DNA from: Tolypothrix sp. PCC 7712
GTDB taxonomy: Bacteria; Cyanobacteriota; Cyanobacteriia; Cyanobacteriales; Nostocaceae
NCBI RefSeq assembly: GCF_025860405.1
Contig: NZ_CP063785.1
Coordinates: 2,542,001 to 2,606,000 of the forward strand
DNA: 64,000 bases
Direction of reading: 5' to 3'
The notes under the pieces are model-generated. The model was not told the DNA's origin. It was given only the letters and a program-made list of their open reading frames with translations, and did not search any database. The position numbers and the translations under genes are program-made. The stretch's first letter is position 1. Every line of letters begins with the position of its first letter. Positions 54,256-61,527 of the stretch are shown here, piece by piece.

Positions 54256-55170
54256 CTAAATTGTGAAAATATCTTCTTCTGCCCAAGGTGGTGCGATGTC
54301 TTTGGCTACCATTGTCAGTAAGGCGTAGTCTTTTGCTTTGACTCCTGGTGGTAGTTCTTTGGGAACTCCCATGACAGTTTGGGTTTTAAATACGGTTCCT
54401 GGTTTAAGGTCGTAGAAGGGGAATTCTGGTTCGGTACATCCTAAACAAGGCATACCAGCACGGGTTTTGGAAGAGACCCGATTCCACAAAATACGGTTGC
54501 AGGAAGAATGGGTCATGGGTCCACGACAACCTAAATCGTAGAATAGGCATCCTTTGCGTTGACCAAATTCCACAGTGGATGCTTTATAGGCAAAGTGGAC
54601 GTTACGCGTACATCCGATTTGGGTGTAGCTTTTAAAGAAGGTTTGCGGACGATTGAGTTCGTCTAAGGTAATATCGCCTAAACGTCCGGTGGCGATCGCC
54701 ACTAAAATTTGACTAATCCAATCAGGATGGGCGGGACATCCGGGAATGTTAATCACGGGTAAGCCGGATTTGGTGCGGAAGTCTGTGCCGAAAAAACCAC
54801 CGGGTTCACGCTTGAGGAATTGCAAACCTTGGGATTCGCTAGGATTGGGTGACATAGCTGGTATACCTCCCCAGGTAGCACAGTCTCCTACAGCCACAAT
54901 AAAACTAGCAGTTTGGGCGAGGTCACTTAACCAATCTTTCATGGGGCGATCGGCAAAGCGGTTCCATTCACCTGTACCATTGGGGGCATTCACAACACTA
55001 CCCTCAAATACCAAGATATCTAGGGGAATTTTCCCGGAAATGCAATCTTGGAGTAGTTGTTGTAAATTATCGCCTAGTTCCACACCCAAGGAGGGATGCC
55101 AAAGTAGTTTAATGCCAAAGTCCGCTATTAAATCGCATACTGTCGGTTCTTCAGCGTTGAGAAAGGACAT
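54256..55170 (-). CDS. hupS: Uptake hydrogenase small subunit, N-terminus missing (interrupted gene)
   Basis: HupS passes electrons from HupL through three iron-sulfur clusters. The frame gives 304 residues beginning MSFLNAEEPTVCDLIADFG and ending EEDIF-Thr-Ile. It has the later cluster cysteines (GDCATWGG, IPGCPAHPDW, GCTRN, KGCLFYDLGCRG, MPCLGCTEPEF). From memory, cyanobacterial HupS is about 320 aa and starts with about 16 more residues (of the type LWLQGGACSGNT) that supply the first ligand of the proximal cluster. Here the codons upstream of ATG 55170 do not encode that sequence, and no in-frame start precedes it. The break coincides with the recombinase gene 31 bp away. Confidence 0.93.
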   Translation of the reverse strand: MSFLNAEEPTVCDLIADFGIKLLWHPSLGVELGDNLQQLLQDCISGKIPLDILVFEGSVVNAPNGTGEWNRFADRPMKDWLSDLAQTASFIVAVGDCATWGGIPAMSPNPSESQGLQFLKREPGGFFGTDFRTKSGLPVINIPGCPAHPDWISQILVAIATGRLGDITLDELNRPQTFFKSYTQIGCTRNVHFAYKASTVEFGQRKGCLFYDLGCRGPMTHSSCNRILWNRVSSKTRAGMPCLGCTEPEFPFYDLKPGTVFKTQTVMGVPKELPPGVKAKDYALLTMVAKDIAPPWAEEDIFTI

Positions 55171-55201
55171 ATTATAGTCACTATAGAATAAATTTTTCCT
55201 T
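55171..55201. mobile_element. Putative left end of a hupS interruption element, with dyad
   Basis: The 31-bp spacer between hupS and the recombinase contains TATAGTCACTATA (55173-55185), a 13-bp perfect dyad, and GAATA (55186-55190). Its complement TATTC equals the 5-bp core reported for the fdxN element of Nostoc 7120, which may be chance. A serine-recombinase attachment site is expected here. The exact junction base cannot be set without the other end. The element would run rightwards beyond the window. Confidence 0.55.
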
Positions 55202-56740
55202 ATGGGCGAGAAATGGTTTTATGGTAGGGTTTCGACGATTGAACAACAAGAGGATCGCAACGCACTCAAAAAACAGCTAGAAAGAGGTAAAAATGTCGGA
55301 TGCGATCGCTTTTATTGGGATATTCAAAGTCGCACCACTGAAGTACGGACTGGGTTACAGCAATTAATTGATGATTTAAAAACATCGCCCAAGGGTACTG
55401 TCAGCGATTTAGTCGTTACCAGAATTGACCGCATTGGTTCATCATCAAAACTGTTCTACTCGTTGTTGGAAGTATTACGCAGTAAAAGTATCAAGCTAGT
55501 AGCACTCGACCAAACCATAGATACAGAAAGTCTGGGTGGGGAGTTGACAATAGATATTTTGTTAGCGGCGAGTAAATTTGAAATTAAAATGTTATCCAGC
55601 CGTGTATCTGCTGAACGCAAGCATCGTATGGTGCAGAGGAAAAGCCATCGGTTTGCGCCTTTTGGTTGGAAGGTAATGAATGATTGTTATGTTAAAGATG
55701 AAAGCTGGTGCGTTTCCCTGATAGAAGGGAAAAGAAGTTTTAGAGTTTGGGAATTAGCTTTATTTATATTTGAAATATTTGATAGTTGCGGTAGTGTGAG
55801 AAAAACCTGCAATCTCTTAAATGAGTTATTTGGGGTAAGCGGGAAAGTAGACGCAAAGAGTAAAAAATTAAAAGATAATCATCGGATTATGCCTGATGAT
55901 ATCGAGCAATTTGATTTATTACAAAATCAGAGAAAAACTTATCAAAGATACCCTTGGACTGGCTTACAATGGTCGCCAGCCGGGTTAAAAAACTTCTTAG
56001 TTAATCCTGTACACGCAGGTGGGACACCCTTTAATGTCACCACATCCAGTCCCTCAGGTAAACAAATCAACCATTTTGATCAATGGGATTGTAATTGGGA
56101 TACCCATGAGGGGATAATTAGCCGCGAACAACACGAACAAATCAAACGCCAAATTCGTCAAAATCGCCATAATAAATGGGCTGCACGTCAAGAAGATATC
56201 AACCCATTTGCTAATTTATTGAAGTGTGGTCGATGTGGCGGTGCATTAACTCGGATGTCATCCCGACGCGATCGCAATGGAGAATATACAGCCTACTATC
56301 AATGTACTTACTATGCCTTGAGACGTTGCGATGCCAAAGAGATGCTAAATAGTCGGAGTTTAGATTCTCAGGTAGCTGATTTGCTAGTAAATGAAGCTAC
56401 TAGGCTAGCGGGAATGGTAGATTTTGAAGAAGATAAAAATCCTGAACCAACAGAAGTGCAAGAACTGCGCGAAAGTTTAGCAGCCTTAGAGAAGATACCT
56501 AGTAATCCTTTTGTAGAGCAAGCCAAAGATGGTATCCGCGACCAAATTGCTAGTATCTTAAGTCTCCACGAAAACATTACAAAACGTAGCCTGATAGTGC
56601 GAGAAGAGTTAGTGCAAATGTTCCGCGATCGCGAATACTGGGAAAGCCGCACATCAGAGGATAAAAAACGCATCCTAAACAAACTTGTCCGTCGTATTGT
56701 GATTGATGGGAGAGTTGTTTTGAGTATTGAGTTTCTTTAG
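55202..56740 (+). CDS. XisF-like large serine recombinase
   Basis: A site-specific recombinase of the type that excises the fdxN element in Nostoc (XisF, about 514 aa; this one 512). The resolvase domain (about 5-150) has catalytic Ser11 in YGRVSTIEQQ, TRIDRIGSSS and AASKFEIKMLSSRVSAERKHR. A recombinase domain follows (about 165-300), then a zinc ribbon (Cys342, Cys345 in KCGRCGG; two more in YQCTYYALRRCD), and a coiled-coil C-terminus. The frame is intact, so the enzyme may work. No Shine-Dalgarno sequence precedes the ATG. XisH and XisI, helpers of XisF, are not in the window. Position at the broken end of hupS implies it excises the interrupting DNA. Confidence 0.93.
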   Translation: MGEKWFYGRVSTIEQQEDRNALKKQLERGKNVGCDRFYWDIQSRTTEVRTGLQQLIDDLKTSPKGTVSDLVVTRIDRIGSSSKLFYSLLEVLRSKSIKLVALDQTIDTESLGGELTIDILLAASKFEIKMLSSRVSAERKHRMVQRKSHRFAPFGWKVMNDCYVKDESWCVSLIEGKRSFRVWELALFIFEIFDSCGSVRKTCNLLNELFGVSGKVDAKSKKLKDNHRIMPDDIEQFDLLQNQRKTYQRYPWTGLQWSPAGLKNFLVNPVHAGGTPFNVTTSSPSGKQINHFDQWDCNWDTHEGIISREQHEQIKRQIRQNRHNKWAARQEDINPFANLLKCGRCGGALTRMSSRRDRNGEYTAYYQCTYYALRRCDAKEMLNSRSLDSQVADLLVNEATRLAGMVDFEEDKNPEPTEVQELRESLAALEKIPSNPFVEQAKDGIRDQIASILSLHENITKRSLIVREELVQMFRDREYWESRTSEDKKRILNKLVRRIVIDGRVVLSIEFL

Positions 56741-57039
56741 TTTTCTTTGACGAACAAGTGCTCGGTATTCTTCTAATTGACGCAACCAAAATTCCTTATC
56801 CGATTCTATTCTCATTTGTAGCGTTATCTATCTATAAATTTAGATTAGCTTTGAGCCACAAAATTTCTGTTCTCTACGAACAAGGTTTATGGAGACACAT
56901 CAAGAATAAATTTAACCAAAAACTAACAGTACGAAACTGGTATAATTTTAAGATTACAATTTGTAGATAATTCTCACCATTATTTGTTTTTTTACATCAA
57001 ACTCAGAAAAATTTAATTACATAATATCGTGCAATTTTC
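56741..57039. other. Gap between recombinase and thioesterase
   Basis: No gene seen. TATAAT at 56941-56946 could be the -10 box for the thioesterase gene, giving a leader of about 85 nt. No -35 match is evident. Confidence 0.35.
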
Positions 57040-57807
57040 ATGAATACAAATAACTCAAATTTTAACTCTTGGATAATTTGCCCTCAGCCTAAGCCACAAG
57101 CCAATTTACGTTTATTTTGCTTTCCCTATGCGGGTGGAAGCTCTTTAATTTTTCGTACTTGGTCAAATTCTCTATCATCAAATATAGAAGTTTGTGCAGT
57201 TGAAATTCCTGGTAGAGGCAGACAAATTCAGTTTCCACCATTCAGTAAAATAGAACCGCTTGTAGATGCGATCGCATCCCATATCTACCCATACTTAGAT
57301 AAACCCTTTGCCTTTCTTGGTCATAGTATGGGTGCTTGGATCAGCTTTGAATTAACACGTTTACTCCGCAGAAAGTATGGGATTATCCCAGTAAATTTAT
57401 TTATATCTGCTCGTCGCGCCCCACACTTACCTAGCTCAGAAGCAGTAATCCATAACCTTCCAGAAGCAGATTTTATAGAAGAATTGCGCCACCTCAATGG
57501 TACACCATCAGAAGTGTTAGAAAATGCAGAACTTATGGAGCTATTTCTGCCAATTTTAAGGGCTGATTTTGCAGTTCTCGAAACTTACATTTATACTCCT
57601 GAATCACCTTTAGAATGTCCCATTATCGCTTTTGGTGGATTAGAAGATGCAAGAGTTAGTTTTGATGAACTACAAGCATGGCAAGAGCATACCAAAGCTG
57701 ATTTTTCGTTACATATGTTCCCCGGAGATCACTTTTTTATAAATTCTGCCCAACTTCCTTTATTAGAAACATTAACTAAATACTTATCTAATAAATTACC
57801 AACTTGA
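57040..57807 (+). CDS. Type II thioesterase (GrsT-like alpha/beta hydrolase)
   Basis: These enzymes clear mis-primed carrier proteins of non-ribosomal peptide and polyketide synthases. The 255-aa protein has LFCFPYAGGSSLIFRTW, VEIPGRGRQ, the nucleophile Ser96 (FLGHSMGAW) and the catalytic His231 (FPGDHFFIN). No synthetase gene is in the window, so either the cluster lies outside or the gene is solitary. It may be cargo of the hupS element. Confidence 0.92.
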   Translation: MNTNNSNFNSWIICPQPKPQANLRLFCFPYAGGSSLIFRTWSNSLSSNIEVCAVEIPGRGRQIQFPPFSKIEPLVDAIASHIYPYLDKPFAFLGHSMGAWISFELTRLLRRKYGIIPVNLFISARRAPHLPSSEAVIHNLPEADFIEELRHLNGTPSEVLENAELMELFLPILRADFAVLETYIYTPESPLECPIIAFGGLEDARVSFDELQAWQEHTKADFSLHMFPGDHFFINSAQLPLLETLTKYLSNKLPT

Positions 57808-57849
57808 TTTTTAATTTAAAAGGTATTAATTAAAAAATATCAATGACTA

Positions 57850-57981
57850 ATACCATTTTGAAAAAAGAACGCGATAGATGAGTAGGGGCACGGCACCAGT
57901 AAGATATTTGATATGCCAAAAGATTGAGGATGCCGTGCCCTTACAAAGGATTTATCTGCCGCCAACATTATTTGATTTGGT
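57850..57981. repeat. Second MITE-like family, copy 2
   Basis: It runs from ATACCATTTTGAAAAAAG to GATTTGGTAT, imperfect inverted ends of about 30 bp, with an inner GGGGCACGGCA / TGCCGTGCCC pair. It is close to the copy at 34169. Confidence 0.7.
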
Positions 57982-58066
57982 ATAACCGAATTAGTAGAAG
58001 CTCTACTACGAATTCATAATTATTTACTTATAGCCCAATTTTATCAGTCCAAAATTTATACAAATT

Positions 58067-58110
58067 TGTATAAAGAATGCGACAGATTGTAGGGGCACGG
58101 CAGTGCCCAT
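58067..58110. repeat. Second MITE-like family, partial copy
   Basis: GTATAAAGAATGCGACAGAT followed by GTAGGGGCACGGCA and its short inverse TGCCC. One end and the inner arm only, as if collapsed by deletion. Confidence 0.6.
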
Positions 58111-58142
58111 AAGTGTCAAGTTCGCCTAATTCCAAATCACCT

Positions 58143-58255
58143 CAATACTGCTCGGTTAAGGATTTTCAACTCTTAATTTGGTTTGGGGAAAAGGTGAAAG
58201 GGTTTTTGCTTACCCCTTTTCCCCTTCCCCTTTTACCCTTAACCAACAAGTATTG
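58143..58255 (+). mobile_element. MITE copy E, near-perfect 10-bp target duplication
   Basis: 113 bp from CAATACTGCTCGGTTAAG to CCTTAACCAACAAGTATTG. The flanks are CAAATCACCT (58133-58142) and CAAATCACCC (58256-58265), 9 of 10 identical. The right flank reaches the stop end of the tonB gene. Confidence 0.85.
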
Positions 58256-58264
58256 CAAATCACC

Positions 58265-59980
58265 CTACTGTGATGCATCTGGGCTAGGTGCAGCCACAGG
58301 AGCAGGCTGACTGCTCCGACGCAGAGCATTTCGTAAACGACTAGCACTATCTGATGGTTGCGAAGATGGTTGCACAGTGCGTCGCCGTCTTCTCAGACGT
58401 TGTGGTGTTTCTCCTGATGTTCTCACATCAGCCGTAACTTCCCGTTGTCTGCGTCGCAGACGATTTCCAATAGAATTTTCTCCTTCAGAACTTCTTACCC
58501 TTGTTGGTGTTGCTTCTGCGGTATTAGCGCGCTGCAATCTCCGGTTGAGTCTTGATTCTCTACTACTAGCAGTGCTTTGCTGTCTGGTTGATGTTACAGG
58601 AACATCGTTACCCCCAGCCACCGCAGCTTCTATACGCCGCCTGCGCCGTGGTGTTTCTTCACCAGAGTTGTTATTTGAAGAAGCTGCTGTTTGTTGTTTT
58701 CTTTGGCGTTCTTCTCGTTCCTGCTGCTGCTTCCTAACTTGGCTGTGGCGACGTGAACCTTGTATTGCATACTCTGTAGCTATTTGGACTCCTTGTCTAC
58801 CACTTTCAGAGGGCTTGAGTTTCCAGTTCCTAGCTTGGCGGAGATGTTCTTCATCTAAGTCTCTATCACCACTGGAACCAATCAGTCTGACATTAGTAAC
58901 TTTCCCATTAGAGTCTGTATCAACAGCTACGGCAACTCTTCCTTCTGCTTTACGCCGTCTAGCTCTTTCGGAGTATCTAACATTACATTCTTCACAAGCT
59001 GCTCGACCATCACCACTACTGGGTAATTTTGGCGTTGTGGATGTGGTAGCTACTCGTTCTCCTCCATTATTGCCACTGCCGACACCAGAACCATTACCGC
59101 TACCTGTACCAGAACCGGAACCACTACCGACACCAGAACCGCTACCTCTGCCAATACCTGAGCCGGAACCACTACCGATACCGGAACCACTGCCACTGCC
59201 AATGCCAGAACCTGTACCGCTACCAATACCAGAACCGTTACCCGTACCAGAACCGCCAATACTGCCAATTCCGTTACCAGTTAAAACTGATGTACCGCCG
59301 CCACCCCCGCCACCACCACCACCAGGCGCACCATTTCCTGGTGTTGTGGAAGTGCTGACGTTATTAGTAGCAACCGACTGACTCCTACTAGAGTCTCTAA
59401 TACCTCGCAGAGTATCGCGTAAATTACTGCCGGAATTACTGGAATTAGTAGGATTTGCGTTATTTACAGCAACAGATTTTGCTGGAACTGGGTCAACAGG
59501 CTTCTGGGCGACATTGGTTTCTGGTTTTACTGGCTGAACTTGAGGTTTTATTGGCTCGATAGGTTTCCGCAAATTCTCTACCAACTTTTGAATGGGTGGC
59601 TCTGCGACAACAGGTTGCTTAGGCTGTGGAGGTGGTAATTCCACTTTGGCAGGAAGCGGAACTGGTTTTACTGGGTTCTCAGGTTTGACAATAGTTTCAG
59701 TTTTAGAATTATTCGTTGAACTTGTCAGAACCTCTGCTTTTTCGTTAACTTCAAGCTTTTGGGGAGACTGCTCCGGCTTTTTATCTTCTGGGGTGTCGAT
59801 AACTGTGACCTCGATTGGTTCCTCTTCAACTGGAGACACTCTGGAAAAGTAATTACCAATCCCAGAAGCGAGTACCGCTACATGAAAGCCGAGGGAACCT
59901 ATTAGGCTCAAAACCAGAAAACCTTTAAGCGCCTTTGTCTCTTTCTCACGCTGCTCGAAAGTAGTGCCGGAGAAGCTCAT
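58265..59980 (-). CDS. TonB-family protein with Pro-rich and Gly-Ser spacers
   Basis: TonB transmits proton-motive energy from ExbB-ExbD to outer-membrane receptors. I take ATG 59980 (MSFSGTTFEQRE). The frame is open from a TTG at 60031. One membrane span (about residues 22-45), a Pro/Glu/Lys-rich region, a (GSGIGS)n tract of about 75 residues, then the TonB C-terminal domain (AEGRVAVAVDTDSNGKVTNVRLIGSSGDRDLDEEHL). About 180 residues of Arg/Ser-rich sequence follow it, which is unusual. It diverges from exbB and exbD, with which it surely acts. Confidence 0.88.
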   Translation of the reverse strand: MSFSGTTFEQREKETKALKGFLVLSLIGSLGFHVAVLASGIGNYFSRVSPVEEEPIEVTVIDTPEDKKPEQSPQKLEVNEKAEVLTSSTNNSKTETIVKPENPVKPVPLPAKVELPPPQPKQPVVAEPPIQKLVENLRKPIEPIKPQVQPVKPETNVAQKPVDPVPAKSVAVNNANPTNSSNSGSNLRDTLRGIRDSSRSQSVATNNVSTSTTPGNGAPGGGGGGGGGGTSVLTGNGIGSIGGSGTGNGSGIGSGTGSGIGSGSGSGIGSGSGSGIGRGSGSGVGSGSGSGTGSGNGSGVGSGNNGGERVATTSTTPKLPSSGDGRAACEECNVRYSERARRRKAEGRVAVAVDTDSNGKVTNVRLIGSSGDRDLDEEHLRQARNWKLKPSESGRQGVQIATEYAIQGSRRHSQVRKQQQEREERQRKQQTAASSNNNSGEETPRRRRRIEAAVAGGNDVPVTSTRQQSTASSRESRLNRRLQRANTAEATPTRVRSSEGENSIGNRLRRRQREVTADVRTSGETPQRLRRRRRTVQPSSQPSDSASRLRNALRRSSQPAPVAAPSPDASQ

Positions 59981-60284
59981 AAGTATATTGCCATCTATTC
60001 TCACTAAAAAGGTTAAAGTGTCAGGGTGCAAAAGTCAATCAATATCTATAAATATTCTGACATTGCTTTTGCGTAAGTTTTTCAAATATTGGCGACGAAA
60101 AACTGTTAAATAAGAGCAATTGCATCACTAACACTTGAATAATTTACTAATTCGCTGTCATTATATTTTCACATCATGTTGAGAAGTATTCGCAGTACTA
60201 TATAATTCTCAGTTGAGAGTATATCTCAACTCCACTGGAAACTGACGGCATCAGCATATCCATTGAAATTGAACTAAAGGATTT

Positions 60285-60938
60285 ATGGGGATAAAAAATT
60301 TATTTGCTGCGGGTGGCGTGGTTATGTGGCCCCTGCTGGCTTTCTCTGTTGTGGCGTTAGCTTTGATTGTTGAGCGTGTGCGGTTTTGGTATCGAGTCAA
60401 TACTCGCCAAGCCAAGGTAGTACGAGAGATTCTCAATCTCTATCGGATGGATAATGTGGTGGGAGCTATTGAAAAGTCCCGTCAGAATGCAAATTTACCG
60501 ATTCCCCGGATTTTCCTTGCAGCGTTGGAATTAGAAGAACCGACTCCAGAAGAGTTTCGCTTGGCGTTAGAAAGTGAAGCACAAGCGGAACTACCAATTA
60601 TCAAACGTTTCAACACAATTTTTGACACAATCATCGGACTTTCGCCACTATTTGGCTTGTTGGGTACGGTATTGGGTTTGATTGTTTCATTCGCTTCCCT
60701 CAACCTTGGTGATGTTGGTGGGACAAAAACTGCAGGTGTGACATCAGGGATTAGTGAAGCGCTTGTTTCCACAGCTTCCGGTTTAATTGTGGCAATTTTT
60801 ACCCTGTTCTTTGCTAATTCTTTCCGAGGATTGGCTCAACGTCAAACTGGCTTGATTCAAGAATATGGTGGGCAATTAGAACTGTTGTACCGCCGTCGTT
60901 ATGAACGAGGAGACAAAGTCTATGCGTCTACAAGATGA
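60285..60938 (+). CDS. exbB: MotA/TolQ/ExbB proton channel protein
   Basis: The 217-aa inner-membrane subunit has three spans (about 13-35, 117-142 and 157-182). The conserved block reads LSPLFGLLGTVLGLIVSFASL, then SGISEALVSTASGLIVAIFTLFF. It forms the proton-driven motor with ExbD. The exbD start lies inside its last codons (17-bp overlap). No signal peptide is present, as expected. Confidence 0.92.
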   Translation: MGIKNLFAAGGVVMWPLLAFSVVALALIVERVRFWYRVNTRQAKVVREILNLYRMDNVVGAIEKSRQNANLPIPRIFLAALELEEPTPEEFRLALESEAQAELPIIKRFNTIFDTIIGLSPLFGLLGTVLGLIVSFASLNLGDVGGTKTAGVTSGISEALVSTASGLIVAIFTLFFANSFRGLAQRQTGLIQEYGGQLELLYRRRYERGDKVYASTR

Positions 60939-61326
60939 ACCGGATCTACCCGCACAGATTAATATTGTGCCGATGATTGATGTCATCTTTGCTATTCTGA
61001 CGTTTTTCATCATGTCTACCCTTTTTCTTACACGCCAAGAGGGATTACCCGTCAACTTACCTCAAGCTGCAACTTCCCAACAGTCACAAGTTCCCACCAA
61101 AGTAACTGTGACAGTCGAATCAGACGGCAAAATTAGCTTAAATAAACAGCCAACAACAGTTGATGCACTCACAGAACAGATACGTGCTTTGGTTGGTTCT
61201 ACTCCAGACACAATTGTTGTGATTAACGCCGATCGCAAAGTTGAACATGGGGAGATTGTGACGATTATGGATCAAGTGCGTCAAGTTAAAGGTGCAAGGT
61301 TAGCTATTGCAACTCAAAAGCCTTAG
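60922..61326 (+). CDS. exbD: ExbD/TolR biopolymer transport protein
   Basis: I take ATG 60922 (MRLQDEPDLPAQINIVPMIDVIFAIL), 9 nt after GAGGAG. An earlier ATG at 60901 would add 7 residues. The 134-aa protein has one membrane span, with the essential Asp of the family in PMIDVIFAIL, then a periplasmic domain (VTVTVESDGKISLNKQPTT and VVINADRKVEHGEIVTIMDQ). It overlaps exbB by 17 bp, so it is translationally coupled. Confidence 0.92.
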   Translation: MRLQDEPDLPAQINIVPMIDVIFAILTFFIMSTLFLTRQEGLPVNLPQAATSQQSQVPTKVTVTVESDGKISLNKQPTTVDALTEQIRALVGSTPDTIVVINADRKVEHGEIVTIMDQVRQVKGARLAIATQKP

Positions 61327-61328
61327 TT

Positions 61329-61525
61329 AGGGGTTTGGTAATTGGTAATTGGTAGTTGGTAATTGGTAATTGGTAATTGGTAATTGCTAATGGGGATCGA
61401 GAATTTATCCTCTGCTTCCTCATCTCATATCCTACGGGTACTCCTACGAAGAACTCGCAGAGCAGGCGCTTTGTTTCTACCTACATCTCCCTAGTCCCCA
61501 GTCCCTAGTCCCCAATCCCCAACTT
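61329..61525. repeat. GGTAATT and AGTCCCC short tandem repeats
   Basis: Seven or so TTGGTAA units (61333-61387), a TCCTACGGGTACTCCTACG fragment, and AGTCCCTAGTCCCC units at the end. No gene. Confidence 0.7.
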
Positions 61526-61527
61526 CC

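Noticed and set aside
58377..59381. 334-codon open frame on the plus strand, antisense to tonB
   Set aside because: Its sequence (PEPLPLPxPEP repeats, RRLRR) is the mirror of the Gly-Ser and Arg/Ser-rich tonB coding sequence. The minus-strand frame has a membrane anchor, a TonB domain and the right neighbours.
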